64,000 nt of DNA from Ceraceosorus guamensis (GCF_003144195.1 NW_020290031.1:70635-134634), one strand, 5' to 3'. Shown: positions 45,516-58,353, numbered from the stretch's first letter. Translations and numbers: made by a program. Notes: generated by a model from the letters alone, not told the origin.

Positions 45516-47411
45516 GATGATGGCTCACTCGAGGACTTGACCCAAGGGTTACGCCTCACCTGCGGCACACAGCACACAGGGCGCCGTGAGTATTGGCAAG
45601 CTCGCTTTAATGTCCACAACGTCGTAGCTTGATCAGGAGGTTACCAAGACGAAGGGAGAAGCGATGAGTGTAGAGAAGAGGGAACGATCGAGGGCAGGCC
45701 TGTCAGTGAATCCATGAGATAATGTGGCAAAGGATGGATCAGCGCGCCAATATGGAAAGTGCTTTGATGGGGCCGCAGTGTTTGAGGTGCGAAGCAGCCT
45801 CGGGTGGCTGTACCCAGGACTCACGACTAAACCTGGCCGGCAGGAACTCCCATGCAGGGGAGTCTACACGGAGCTAAAAGTGACTTCGGCCTCTTCTTGG
45901 CTGATGGGGCTTGGACGAACTTTCGCTGCGCGTGCAAGGGATGTGACCGACGGCCGAGCCTGTGAGTAGAGAAGCCCGAGCATCGCGCTCGTCTTTGGAA
46001 CCAAACGACTTGCGTTTAGGCTCACACTTCCACCGCGCTAGCTGGGCCACACACCGTCTTGTGGGACAATCTCATCTGCAAGCTTGGGTTTGCACCCGCC
46101 ATCAGACACAGCCAGCACACATGCTGGCCAGTCGCGAGTACGCGGCGCTCGAGTGATTGTTGTGGCTGTCAAACTCTCGAGCAGCGTCAGAGCCAAGCTC
46201 TCAAACTTTCACTTGCATGCTGCATGGCTATATACTGTATCATAGAGCAAGTGCACTTTGAGCCGGACTGCATCGAAAGAGGCAACTGCGAAGGCATCCA
46301 GTCGCTGCTGCTGATGCGCTGTTGCCGCTGTCGTCTGTACCAAAGCACATGCGAGCAAGGCGGGGTTTCGCGTCATCAAATAGGCGCAGATGCAGCGGAC
46401 TGTCAGGACTGCGATCGACTACTACTACTACTATAGTAGTACTGAAGTGACGCTTCTGAAACAAGCGCGCCGCATTCTCGCCGTCAGTCTACGCTGCTGG
46501 CCGGGACATAAAGTGCCCGCTACTCATCATGGGTCTCTGCGTTTGACAGCTTGACGCATGTAGTGACTCCGCAACGGCTGTATATAGGTCAAGGTCGACC
46601 GGAAGGCGGCGTTTGGTCGGGCACGCTGCTTGGTCTCGTCGTTGATTCGTGCATGGCTTTGGTGTTTCGGAGCCATACACGCAGGAAGGACGTGCGTGCA
46701 GCATGTGGTATCCCATCCCCTTGCATGACCCAACCCTTTCGATAGCGTGGGGAAATTCTTGATCGGCTTGCACACGTGACACGCGCAGCGCAGCGCTTAC
46801 AGGTCAACGTGCAGCTTGAACGCATGACTCTTGACTCTGCTGACGGAATTCTCTTCTTCTTCTACCTTTCCGCTCCGTGATGCAGATCTCCTCTCCGAGT
46901 CGTTGCTCCAGCAGGTCGATGCCGATTTGAGCATCGGCAAAACGGACATATCGCACAAGACTCGAAATCACTCTGAATGCTTGTGTCGATGGGTTTCGCG
47001 GGATCGGCAGTTCCGGGTTCTCTTTGGCTCTGCGAGACAGGAGATGCACAAGGCCGGAGTTTCTGTCGCTCAAGCCACGCAAAGCCACTCACCCGCTCAC
47101 GAGCCAAGCCCACTTCGAGGTTTGAACGCACGACTGCTCACGAACGTCGATTCGACAGCACGCAAGCTGTTTGTGTGGCCGTGACGGCGAGCGCGCGACA
47201 TGACGTGGAAGTGACGAAGACACACACGCGCGGGACACAGCTGCAACACTCGACATTGTATTTCTACTCGGATCGCTGATTGGTCAAGATGCGTCGACGA
47301 CGAATGGTCGAACGTCAAGATTTTGAAAAGAAGGGAAGATGAAGCGGAAAGATCGGGCGCCTTCGCCTTCTCTTGTGAGGTGACAGTGATCTGACCAAGC
47401 GGACTAGTGAT
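45516..47411. other. Intergenic region, about 1.9 kb
   Basis: Between the 3' end of Hsp110 and the start of the disordered-protein gene. An ACT-repeat tract lies at 46418-46432, followed by its partial inverted copy. A minus-strand 94-codon frame (46804-47088) reads like a short helical, charged peptide but has no known match and no splice partner, so it is not called. Confidence 0.4.
46418..46442. repeat. ACT trinucleotide tract with short palindrome
   Basis: Five ACT units are followed by TAGTAGT, forming a perfect 14-base palindrome ACTACTATAGTAGT in the middle. Simple-sequence DNA. Confidence 0.6.
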
Positions 47412-49924
47412 CTAGTCGACATCCATCTCGTCCTTTGGCGCTTCGCCCTCTGCGGCAGGTGCTTCGCCTTCAGCAGGGGGGGCTTGTTGACCCTCCTTGG
47501 GCGCTTGTTGCTCCTGCTTAGGAGGAGGAGGGGGAGCACTGGAAGTCGGCGGCTTGACCTTGCTCATGACAGGCACCGAGGTGTAGATGACGTCGTCTCT
47601 CCACTTGGCCATCTGAGCAGTGGTGATCTTGGGATCCACGTTCTTAGGCAGCTCAGACTGCTTGGCCAGCTGATCTCCCAACCACTTGTCTGCATTTGCA
47701 CAAATGTCAATGACCTTCTGTTTATCGGCGTCCGAAATATGATTGAACTTTTCTTCGCCGCCAGTGGCTTGGGACATGTAGAGATTGATCGAGTCTCTCA
47801 GGGCGGAGGCAGCCTTGGGCCTCTCCTCGTTCTCTGTGTATCGATACGCAATGGGGGCGCCAATCTTTTGCAACTTCTCCAATCTCTCGACGTAAGCAGA
47901 CTTTGACGCGTCCTCTCCCTCTTCGGAGTAAAGCCACTCCTCTTGCTCGCTAAGCGCAGCCAAGAATTGCTCCTTCTCCTGAGGCTGGACGAAAGCCTTG
48001 TAGCGCTCGTCCAGCTTGCTTCGCTGGTCGTAGATATACTCCTCCAGAGCATTCTTCCTGTCCTCAGTGTCGACGACGAGCTTGTCACTGGCGTACATTT
48101 CGTTCTCCGCCTCCTTGAGACTAGCGAGCAAGCTTGGGTCTTTGCCAGCAAGACCAGAGATGACAGGGAGGTCTCCCTTGCGCTGCACCTTCTTGACCTT
48201 GCGCTTCTCGGTCTTGGGAGCTTCGCCCTCAGCTCCATCGACCGCGACGTCCTCTTCTTTCTCAACTTCCTCGACAAGGTAGGCGCTCTCGACGTTCAAG
48301 ATGCCGTGCAGATTCAGTCTCGCCTTGACCTTTACGATGGAATGGTCGCCCTCAGCGGTAGGGGTGACATTCTTGATTTGGAAATCGCCGAGCCATGGGT
48401 TGATACCCGCGGGCAACTTAGCGGCGTTGGCGTAGTGCGCAGAAAGGGAAAAGGGTTCCTTGCGGTAGAACGTGAGGATTTTGGTGGAAGGGATTGGATT
48501 GCTTGGTTGGAACACGACCAACTCGGTGTCTTCGTCTGGCACATCCGCCGCCTTCTCCCAGGTGACCTTGATGGGGTAAGAGGCAATGTCGTGCACTGTG
48601 AATTCTCGCACTTTGAAGATGGGAGAGAGCGAAGCACAGGCGAGGGTGCATCCACGAACCACAGCCTCGTCCTGATTGGACGTGAAAGACAGTGGCTTGC
48701 CGAAGAAGGCCTGAACTCGGTCCTTGAGGGCAGGAACACGAGATCCACCTCCGACCAGCTCGACGCTGTCAATCTGGTCCTTGGTGAGGCCTGATTGCGC
48801 CAAAGCCTGCTCAAGAGGCACGTGCACCTTTTGCAACAAGGGGGCGATGAGCTCTTCGAATTCCTCCCGCTTCAGCTGAGAGGCAGCGTCAATGTCTTCC
48901 ATAATGCTCTCAACGTTCAGAGGAGCGACGGCGTTGGCAGAAAGGACTTTCTTGAGACGCTCGCAACCGGCTGCGAGGCGGAAGATGGCCTTGGGGTTGG
49001 ACAAGACGTCAATCTTGTACTTGCCCTTGAATTCCTGTGCAAAGTGGTGCAACAGGGCATGGTCGATGTCACGTCCGCCAAAGTGCCTGTCCGAAGCTTG
49101 ACCAAGGACAGTCAGTTGACCCTTTGAGAAAGCGACGATGGCAACCTGGTAGCTAGAGTGACCGAAGTCTGCGAAGACGACATGCCTGGGTGCATCAGCC
49201 TCTGGCAGATCAGTCTTGGTGATTCCGTATCCAAGAGCGGTTGCGGTTGTGTCGTTGAGCAGTCTGAGAGGGTTCAAGGATGCAATCTCGGCGGCGTCCA
49301 AGTAGGCCCGCCTTTGCACGTCAGTGAACCATTGAGGCACAGACAAGACAACATCCGAGACTAGAGATCCGCCCATCTCTCTGCTGGCCTGGTCCCGAAG
49401 CTTGCCCAGGTACATGGCAAGTAGCTGTGTTGCCGAAAAGACCCGTTGCTCGTTTGCAAACCTGACCTGTAAATTGTACGCCGACAAAACCCAAGCATCA
49501 ATGTCATGCACCTTCACATGCGTTCGTTAGACACTGAGAAAGACTCACCTTGACGCCGACTTCGCCCTTAGCATCTACAAGCTCAGCATTGATGAATTTC
49601 TTCTCTTCTTCCTCGAGGGAAGCAAATGTACGTCCTACCAGACGCTTGAGACTGCCAATCGTGTTCTTGAAGTTGGAGGTCTGCATAGTCGCAGCCCCTT
49701 CACCCAAAGCACGCGCTTTTTGTCCGAAGGAGACAAGCGATCTGAAGATGGCAGACCTCTATGTCAGCATGCCCGTCGTCGTGCGTAGCGCCTGGATCAA
49801 ATCCAACAACTACTCACGGAGTCAAACGTTGACTGCTCTCGTTTGCGAGGACGTCGACACCACGAGCTCGGGCAGCACCAACCTTGGAGGTGGCATTGCC
49901 CACGTCGAAACCGACTACCGACAT
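47412..49924 (-). CDS. SSE1: Hsp110 / Sse1-type Hsp70 superfamily chaperone (nucleotide exchange factor)
   Basis: Cytosolic Hsp110, nucleotide exchange factor for Hsp70 and holdase. Three exons (49924-49818, 49741-49549, 49466-47412) join in phase to 784 residues. The start MSVVGFDVGNATSKVGAARA matches Sse-type ATPase N-termini, which differ from canonical Hsp70. Other ATPase features: VVLSVPQWFTDVQRRAYLDA, NDTTATALGYG, VFADFGHSSYQVAI and SVELVGGGSRVPALK. The substrate-binding beta part starts near ASYPIKVTWE. A long charged insertion typical of Hsp110 (EEVEKEEDVAVDGAEGEAPK) and helical C-terminal domain follow. The C-terminus is Pro/Glu/Ala-rich and ends DEMDVD, not EEVD. For intron 2 the acceptor at 49467 was chosen, since it joins VGVK to VRFANEQRVFSATQ; a nearer one would add non-conserved residues. 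No perfect heat-shock element was seen upstream. Confidence 0.95.
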
Positions 49925-51272
49925 GGTGCTGTGAGCGGTGTGTCGCGAAAAGTAGAAAGGACGTCTAGAGGGTATGCTTGTGCGCGGCGCGTGTTGCGAG
50001 GATGATCGTCTCGCTGAAAGAGCGTGCAGAAGTTGCTGTCGCTGCTGCGCGTGTTGCTGGAGGCGAGTCTTTGGGATGAGGTGCGATACGCCTGAGAAAT
50101 GGACGGGGACGGGTGTGAATGAGAGACTGATGGTGGTTGATAAGTGTGCGCTCGTGCCGATGCACTTTACACCAAATCACTCTCTTGATCGATCTGAAGA
50201 TTTTGGTCTGAGCGCGAGCCTCCATCATCAAGCGTGCAGCTACGACATTATTAGAAGAAACTTTCAAAACCCAGCCCAGCAGGCGCGTGCGCGGCTGCAT
50301 GGCTATAACTGCGTGCCTTGAATCCTGACCCAGACAGACATCGCCCATGCAGCATCAAGCGGATAGGTGGAGATTGCGCGCCTGCTGGAAGCTTCGTGAC
50401 GTTTCGCGGGCGCAATTGCCAGATTTCGACGCGCTTCTGCACCACATGTGCGCGCCATCCAGGATCGAGCGTAACTCACGCCAAGATGCCTGCTCACGTG
50501 AGCCCATGACGAGCGGCCTCGAATCAAGGCTCTCGACTCGAAAACATGAATTTCGGCACTCAATACTTCACGTTTCTAGGACAGACGGACTGGTCAGCGC
50601 GAGATGGGTCTGACGGTTAATAGTATGAGTCGTGGGTGCGCAAGCTGCTTGGCCCATCGTCGACCCAAAATCAGCCAAGAGTGGAGCAGCCGGCGCCGCC
50701 AGGGGAGGCGCGGTCAGCAACGCACGTTGTTCGTATTGAGCAGCAACCACGTGGCGATCCCCACGCACCATTCAAATGGTTGACCTCGCTGACTTCAAAT
50801 TAGGAATGATCAACAAACCTTTCAAGACCTTTGAAATCTGGCCACAATGCATGCATGCAGCCGTGAAAGCTGCACCGGCGCATGGGGCACCCGCCGCACT
50901 GCTGCATCTCGGCTCCAAATGAAGGGCTCAGTCTGGGTGGATCCATTCCATTGCCAGTAGTCAGTCAACTTGTGTCCAACATCTGAACTGTAAGCGCGGC
51001 TAATCTCGAGGCGGTACAGTCGCCTCTCCATTGATGGCGAGCACAGCCAGCGATCGCCCCTTCTTCCGTTCTTCCGTGACACACATCAGCGAGCATCAGC
51101 AAGCACCTCTACCCAACCGAAAAGGAACACCAAGCTTTGACGAAATCGCAAGCAGTCACGAGGGGCCACACGGCAAGAATCTCAGTGGCATCGTTCTTTG
51201 TCTAAGGGCGGAATTCGCCACTACGCACCCGACATGCTCCTTGCAGTGACTCCGTCTGAGCGACTCAACAAC
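49925..51272. other. Divergent promoter region between Hsp110 and MOB3
   Basis: About 1.35 kb between two outward start codons. No gene supported. A GAAGAAACTTTC segment near 50253-50264 resembles but does not fit the GAAnnTTC heat-shock consensus. The rest shows no clear element. Confidence 0.4.
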
Positions 51273-52630
51273 ATGGTGTCATCAACTGCCATTCCACACC
51301 GTATTCGGAAAGGACAGACGTACGAATCAGCTTTCCCCACACCTGTCGGTCCAGCATCCCTCTCGTCGCATGACGGACCCTTTCAGCTTCAAGAGTACAT
51401 CGAGGAGTTGGTAAGAACAGATCCTCACGATGTTGACAAGATCGTAGCTGTGCCCGAGGCGCCCGAGAAGAGCAGTGCGATGGACGACCACGAGAACGGC
51501 TTTGGTGGATTGGCGGACGAACCAAAGGTGGGACACCCGCATGACGAGTCTGGTGTAGACACGGATGTATGGGTGTATGAACAGTTGAGGTCAGTCGGGC
51601 AGCGCAACAGCATGTGACACGGAGTAAGGGCGAAGTTTGACTACTTTGCATGCCTTCTGCTGACTTGCGCTCCAATGACGACAGACGCATCGTTCAAGAC
51701 TTCAACTCTCCTTGGTTGGTAGCGTTGCAGCGATCATGCAGTCGGACCACGAGCGAAGCGTGCTCAGGCATGGCAGCAGCAGATTGGGAGTACCTGTGCG
51801 CATCGCACGAAGAGGGTCGGCAGTGCTGTGCCATTGATTATGTTGTGCACACATTGGACGGCACAACTTCACTGCTCAACTCTGCAAGGCACTTCCCAAG
51901 CAGGACGTATGTTCCTACCACCAGCTTGAGGTACTTTGGTAGCGTGGCTAGGAGGTTGGGCAGATGCTTCACCCACGCGTGGCAGCACCACAGAGATGCG
52001 TTCGTGACGTGCGAGGTGCGTTCGTGGGCGGCCTCGATGCTCCCAGTCGCTGGCAAAGAACTTTGTAGACTCACGCGACTTGCGCCTGCGTGTGCCCAGG
52101 CCGAGACTTCTCTCTACGCACGTTTCCGAGCGCTGGTAGCAATGTACGACTTGCTCGACGTAGACGGCCTCCCACCGCTCCCAGGCACACACATCGCGTC
52201 AAATAGCAGCTTTTCGCAGGAACAGGCAGCTTCGAGCTCCGAAGACGATTTCTCATCTCGGGTACCTCGATCGGGCGGAGGCGCCGGCAAAATTTTGGAC
52301 CTGTCCGAGCCTGTAGGTGACGAGGAAGAGGAAGAGGAAGAGGAAGATGTGGAGTCGGATGAAGATGCGGAGGAAGAGCAGCACGATGAAGCGGAAGATG
52401 AGACCGTATCTCGCAAAGCTGCAGGCGAGGCGCACGACGAGATCGAGGGAAGAGCTCTATTGGACAGATTGCAAGGCGTCGTGGCCACCTCTGAGGGGCA
52501 GGACAATTTGAGTCCTACAGATGGCGAGGACATGCAGGGACCTCCTCCTGTTCGGAGCCCCGGCTTGGCACCTGGCGCTGGTCGTCGGGAACTACCACCT
52601 GAAGATGCACCCATGCCGCAGGAGGACTGA
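51273..52630 (+). CDS. MOB3: MOB3 / phocein (Mob4-type), STRIPAK complex subunit
   Basis: MOB-family adaptor that in fungi belongs to the STRIPAK phosphatase-kinase complex (hyphal fusion, development). Three exons (51273-51589, 51685-52015, 52100-52630) join in phase to 392 residues. The ATG at 51273 gives MVSSTAIPHRIRKGQTYES, in line with family N-termini. Core motifs: DVWVYEQLRRIVQDFNSPWL across the first splice, WEYLCASH, CCAIDYVVHTLDGTTSLLNS, ARHFPSRTYVP, CFTHAWQHHRDAF and TSLYARFRALV. Likely zinc ligands are the two Cys before GMAAADW and the two His of HAWQHH. The second intron was recognised because it removes residues that break the conserved HHRDAF...ETSLYARF block. After about residue 230 an unusual acidic tail follows, with a run of about nine Glu plus Asp, making it far longer than phocein (about 225 residues). 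Confidence 0.88.
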
Positions 52631-53087
52631 TGTCCTTTTCTGAGCAGCGCTGAGCAGGCACCCACGCCCCGAGTCGAAGCAACGTTCCGCTCGTCATCGT
52701 GCTCAACGTCGAGATCTCCAGCGCTTGTTGCAGTCGTGTTCCTTTCTGTGTACATCTATGTCACCCAGCAAACCCCAAAATGGTATGCGATCGCATTGGC
52801 ACTCTCACGTGCGAGTTTGCGCGAGTCCCAGGCTCACTCCACGCGACGCTAACGAGCACGAATTGATGATGATTATCGCGCTCCAGCCCACGCCAGTCGA
52901 GCCAGCCCTCAATTTGATTGCTTTCGATTTTGACGCTATGGCTGTTGTAATCGGAGAGCGAAACGACATTTAAATTGCGACGAGGCGGTCAGATAAAGAG
53001 ACGAACACGGAAAATGGGAGGTAGCATCCGCAAGATGCACTTCCATCGAAGCAATCTCTTCGATCACCGCTTGAAGAATTGCGTCTT
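52631..53087. other. Convergent 3' spacer
   Basis: About 460 bases between the stops of MOB3 and the VTC subunit. No gene or clear element supported. Confidence 0.4.
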
Positions 53088-55953
53088 CTAGTTCACTAGG
53101 CCCCTGCCTTTTCTAGAGTCGTGCGACTCGCGCCATCGCAGGACAAAGTTGACAATGGTTCCCGCAAGCAAAAACGCGCACAGGAAAGAAGGTCCCAGCG
53201 CATCAAAGTAGACGTTGGAGGATTCCCTCTTTCTGATCTTGAGTGCTCTGATCATGTAGATGGCTCCAGAGTAGGCGATGCAAAAGAGAGAAATGACGGT
53301 AAAGATGGCGCTGGCTATCAATCCCACCTTGTCTCCAGGTTGCGAAAAGTTGATCATACCGACGGCAAGCGCGCTGATGAAGACGCTGAACTCCAGCCAC
53401 TTGAGGAAAGTCCGCTCATTGGCAAAGTACACCTTGGGCTCGATGCGAACTGGAATCGACACCTTCTTGCCAGGCTGCGCTCTGAAATTGGTCACGTACT
53501 CCACCCCAGGTGCAGGACCTGCGCCAAGTCCACGCGGCTCTTCCTCATCCCGTCCTTCCAGTGCCAAACGGGCTCTGCGGTCCTCCTCGTCCTCCTCTTC
53601 ATCGTCATCATCTCCGCGACTGCTGGGCACACCAGCGCGAGAGTTCTTGGCACGCCACAGACGTTTCAAGTTGGCAGGCGTCAGCTTTGAGAAGTAGCTT
53701 TTATCGAAGTCGGTGCTCGTAGCGAGAATCTGGTCCCGACCGATCGGCTTGTTAGCATCTCGAGAGCGTCTTGCCCTCTCGCTCTCCCCTGCAGGACTCT
53801 GTAGACGGATGTTGGAGCTTCCAGCGGCCAGTTGCGCAGCTGCAATGTTCGAGGTGGCGTCGGGATTGTCCTTCCGCAAGCGTTCCAGCTCCGCTTGGCG
53901 GGCCTTGATATTCTTCTCGCGCTGCTCGCGAATCTCGCGCACCCTCGGATCGTGAGGCTGAAGACCCAAGTGGTTGGCCTCATGATGATCCTTGCCGATG
54001 GCCGCAGCAACAGCGTGATGGTCGTCCTCGTCGTCAGCAGCGCCCTCAAACTCATCTTCCGAAGCAGGCTCGTTGTACACGCCTTCCAATCCAGCAGATT
54101 TGCCGGTGGTGGATGCAGGCGTTTCAGGCCTTGAAGACGAATTGGAGTTGTGGTGAGATGCAGGCCTGGCAATCTCGAGCTGCCTAGTCGGCGGCTTGCG
54201 AATGTCAGTCTCCATCTGTGGCAGCCAAAAGGGCACCAGATCGACTCGATTGGCGATCAAAGTCGCGCAGCCGTGGATGAATTTGCTGAACTTCGGGACC
54301 GCTTCGACCAGGTGGCTCTGCACCAACTCGCGCACCCATTCGGGTGGCTCCTGGCCCATTTGCGTCTGCAGCTTGACTTCCAGCACGCCATAGGGGAAAC
54401 GTTCAACGTCTTCTGCTGGCAGCTGTTCGAACGGGTAGTCAATGCCAATGTCCATACGACGCCAGTTATCTCCCGCTTTACGACGTCCATCCCAGTTGTC
54501 TTCTCGAACGAGGGTGAGCTCAGTGTCGAGCGAGATGCGCACGCGAGCGTCGCCCGGCAGCTGAAAGGCCGTTCTGTTGTAGAAGGACCTCATGACGGGC
54601 ACCAGGCCGCGAGACAAGACAGCGTACTGGACCTCGCCTGCGAGCTGGAGCATACTGTCGATTTCCTTGTCGCTCTTCTTTCCCTTCTTTCGCAAAGCCT
54701 CAAAGGTCTCGTCCATGCGGTACTCGCCGCTCATGAACTTGTTCACGTTTTCTTCTTTGATCGGGAAACGCGCCTTGACACTCTTCTCGCCAGTCCAGTC
54801 CTCCCTGTGCGTCTTGCGCTCCACAAAAATTTGCTTATTGCTCATTCCTCCATACCAACGAAGACGGATTGCTTCCGCTCCTTCTGTCTTCTCCAAACGG
54901 CCAAGGTAAAGCTCGAGATCCTCATTGTCGTAGTAGATGGATGTAATTGCGCTGTCCTCGGGCTGATACTCCTTCTCTGGGTCAAAGACGAGTACGGGCA
55001 AGTGCTTGAGGATTACGAGCTTGAGAGCTACAATGTTGTCTGGGTGTACCCAATACTTGGTAGTCTGTCTGACAAAAGCGCTTTGAGATCCGCCTGCGCT
55101 CGAGTCGCCTTGGACTGGATTGCCACGAGTGCGCACCAGGTCGAAAAGTTTGGACAGCTTGACAATGAGCGCGTCATAATTCTCTTTGTAGAAAGGTCGA
55201 GCGGAGAGGTAATGCTGAACGAACTCTTTGCGCAAGAGCCTGCCAGTCTGCTTGTCGTGCTTCTTGACAATCTTGTGGAAACCAGTGTAGTTCAGCTTGG
55301 TAAAGAGAGCCAAGTCATGGACGTCGGCAATGATGACGGCCAGGCGTTCTTCGAGCTCGACGAAGCGCTCCTCGTAGTTGTCGACATCCTCGGTATCGCT
55401 GTCGAACTCATCGTCTGAGCCAACATCGTCGTGTGCGTAGACGACGTTGTCGTTCGCCCCGTGGCCCTCCGACGAAGAAGTTCGCGAGTTTGCGCGCGAG
55501 GGCAAAGAGGAAGCAGAGTTGGTGCGAGAGGAGACTAGCAAGTGGACTTCGGACTGCGCTTTGTTGATGCGCTCCGTCAGCTCAGCAACCTGTGAAGAGG
55601 GGCGCGCGTCAGTCAAGCTCATCGAGCAGGCTGATGCACATAACGCTACGCATCAATTGGTAGCGGCAGATTGATCGCAGACGGCATGGCTGGTCGGTGA
55701 AGATGCAGAGATAGGCGAAAACCGTCACCCGGCATTGTTCAGTCTCGTCGCTCACCTTTGTTCTCTGAAAGTCATAGATCTTGTCGAGCTCCTTGCGCAA
55801 ATCCTCGACGAATTCGTCTTCGTCCTGGTCTGTCCAAGATCCTCCGTTGGTAGCGATGCGACTCTTGATATCCTTTTTGAGCTCCGAGTAGCGTAGGTAT
55901 TTGGAGGACCATTCGCTGTACAGCGACGTCTTGATTGTGCGTCCAAACTTCAT
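53088..55953 (-). CDS. VTC4: Vacuolar transporter chaperone (VTC) polyphosphate polymerase subunit, SPX domain
   Basis: Subunit of the VTC complex, which makes polyphosphate from ATP and moves it into the vacuole under inositol-pyrophosphate control. Two exons (55953-55756, 55589-53088; intron 166 nt) join to 899 residues. Order: SPX domain (MKFGRTIKTSLYSEWSSKYL to about residue 190, with LFTKLNYTGFHKIVKKHDK); catalytic tunnel domain with SIYYDNEDLELYLGRLEK, EAIRLRWYGG, VERKTHREDWTGEKSVKARF and FPYGVLEVKLQ; a long charged linker with an acidic run; and three C-terminal membrane segments starting near LKWLEFSVFISALAVGMINF. The basic and acidic residues needed for polymerase activity appear present, which favours Vtc4, but the long linker resembles Vtc2/Vtc3. 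The subunit type is therefore uncertain. Confidence 0.9.
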
Positions 55954-56662
55954 CGCGCACCACTACAGGGGAGGTAGCGGGAATGGAGTCGCTGATGCAA
56001 GGCCCGGCAGCGTCCTAGCTCTCGCGTTGAAGATGCGACACCTGCTCTTATCGGTTGGCGACTCGTGGATGGGCGCGGAGAAGCAGACCACGATGAATTG
56101 CTTATCGCAGTCTTCGCTGTGGACAGTGGGCGTGCCAGGAGACGAGGAGCGTAGCGCGTGTTTCTCCCAAGACCGGCCACGGAAATGTGGCTTGGTCGTG
56201 CTTTCGGTGAGCTATCAAAGAGGGAACCGTCAAGGAGAGCTCGGAGTTAGTGGTACGAAGAGGGGAAGGGGGTTTGGAGTGCAGAGGCAAAAGAAATTGC
56301 AATTGCGATGCGAGGCTCACCGAGTATGAGAGGGAGTGAACAAGAAAATTCCACAGGTGCAACTTGATGGGTCGCACGGGAAGAACGCAGAGCTGCAACA
56401 CTAGCTGTCCGCCCTCCACCCAACAGAACAGGTCTCGTAGATGGATGCTAGTCTCGGAGGTTTGCAGCGAGATCCGGGGGTTTCCTGCAGTAAAGAGGAT
56501 GGAAACTGCTGAATGAGCGGAAGAGGTAGGAACAGCCAGAGTGTGAATCACCAATGATGAGCAGCTAATGTGAATGGCAGCATGGTAAATAAGAAGGAAG
56601 AAGCACGAGCGCACGGGCTAGCCTTGCTTGCTTGCCTTGATCGCTGATCGATTCGGTCCGAG

Positions 56663-56693
<31 letters not shown>
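56663..56693. repeat. CTGC microsatellite
   Basis: Seven and three-quarter tandem CTGC units. Simple-sequence repeat, likely length-polymorphic between strains. Confidence 0.9.
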
Positions 56694-57550
56694 GTACCTC
56701 AAGTGATCGAAATGAGAAGGACCGAACGACCGAGGGCCGCAAGGCGCGCCATGCCAAATGGCACTAAGCAGGCGAGAGGTGCGCGCCTTGCAGGCCGACT
56801 GTATCGTAGCTAGCCTTGCTTGCTGCCCTGTGGTGGACCCCCCACCCAATTCACAATTCACGCTGCAAGCAGTCTAGCTCCGGCTCAACAGTGTGAGTGC
56901 GTGGGCGGGCTGCTGCTGATTCGTGATTTTCGTGCGAATGCGCCCGCGTGCGATGCTCACGCTCACCGCTCCTCAGCGCACGCGTCCTCCTTTGCGCTCC
57001 CCCCTGCTGCTGCTGCAGGCGCCCGGACTGTCACTTGTCATTTGCACTTCATTCGCGATTCACGACTCGACATGATTCACATTCAAGATTTGCAATTCGA
57101 CTTCATGACGCTCATTCATGGCTGTTGCAGCGGCATCACTTGCATCGCTTCTCGGATAACTCTAGGCCAACTCGCATAGATTTCACATTCGCGATGTTCG
57201 ATGCGTATGCGAGTCTGCGAACGTGAATCGCTAACGTAGCCTCCTGTATAACAGGCACATGCGCTGATGGCTGAACTGGTGACTGCCGACTGCCATTGGA
57301 CCGCCAGCTGCAGTCGTCGGCGAGGCTGATTGTGAAAAAGGCAATCGTCGAGATCGTGGCAGTGGCAGGGGAGTCAAGTGCACGCACGTATGGCAATTGA
57401 GCCGACGGACGACTTTTGACTTGGCGAAGCGATGGTGTACCGCACGCACACTCACTGACTACACGAATACCGGGAAAGGGTGCTGCTGCTGCTGCTCTTC
57501 CTTCCTCATCGACCCTCTCAGGAACACTCACACTCTGCGACACCGACATC

Positions 57551-57580
57551 ATGCCATGCCATGCCATGCCATGCCATGCC
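57551..57580. repeat. ATGCC microsatellite
   Basis: Six perfect tandem ATGCC units. Each unit carries CATG on either junction, so the tract repeats a short palindrome. Confidence 0.9.
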
Positions 57581-58340
57581 AGGGCAACAGCTCAACGCTT
57601 CCAACTTCCTCGTCTGGTGCCTGATCCTCTTTGTCGGTTCCCGACTCGGTCGCGCCATTCATCAGCCAGCGCCATGCAGTTGCGAGTATCCGCCAGGCCA
57701 GGCCCTTCATACACGTACTCGCCATGCAGCAGTCTTGACTGTACAGTGCACTAGGCACACTTCAAGACCCACCGATGTACCGAAAGTGAATCATCACAAT
57801 AAACGGTAAGGTAGGTAGCCCTTTGCTAACGCTTGCATTGCGGCTTTGTGCTGTGCGCGCCTCTTGACTTGATTGAGATCTTCCAAACGACGAGCGCACG
57901 TTCCCAACCTCCAAGGCTGCATAAAGGGGTGCATAAAGCCACGCACGCGCACGCGCCTCTTATTCTTGATCAAGCTGCATGCAGCTACACATAGGCGGCA
58001 GCAGCATCTGCATGCTGCTGCCAGATTGACCGGCGGAGCCTCAAATTAGTCCGGAGCAAAGGCGTCAAGGTCAGAGTGGACTCGGTGTTCGCAGAAAGCT
58101 CTCGAATCATCTTCAGAACGCAGATGATCGAGCCTCCACCCAGCCAAGAGGCTTCACTTTGGGACGGCGACGCTGGGCTGACGTCAATGGCTCGGCTGTG
58201 CTGCAACATGGAAGAGCCTAACTCACGCGCCCATACGTACTCACTACTACTGACTCACAACTCACGACTCGTGACTTGCGCGTCTAGACCTTTTGATCGC
58301 CCCCGACTCCAAATTCGGTATTGATCCGTATTTCGTGACT

Positions 58341-58353
58341 CTGACTGAGTCAG
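58341..58353. promoter_or_regulatory. AP-1/Gcn4-type site in a near-palindrome
   Basis: CTGACTGAGTCAG contains TGAGTCA, the core bound by bZIP factors of the AP-1/Gcn4 class, in a 13-base inverted repeat. It lies 30 bases upstream of the TATA box and about 130 before the ATG at 58481, so stress- or amino-acid-linked control of the small gene is a reasonable inference. Confidence 0.45.

Noticed and set aside
46804-47088. 94-codon minus-strand open frame upstream of the disordered-protein gene
   Set aside because: Looks helical and charged but has no family match and no supporting splice partner; chance frames of this size are common here.
47943-48794. 283-codon plus-strand open frame opposite Hsp110
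   Set aside because: Antisense shadow of the Hsp110 coding exon; composition mirrors the charged residues of the real protein.
50250-50266. Possible heat-shock element upstream of Hsp110
   Set aside because: The GAA and TTC units are spaced three bases apart, not two, and no further units follow.
54150-55418. 422-codon plus-strand open frame opposite the VTC gene
   Set aside because: It is the antisense shadow of a strongly conserved exon; its translation has no domain and the minus-strand reading is certain.
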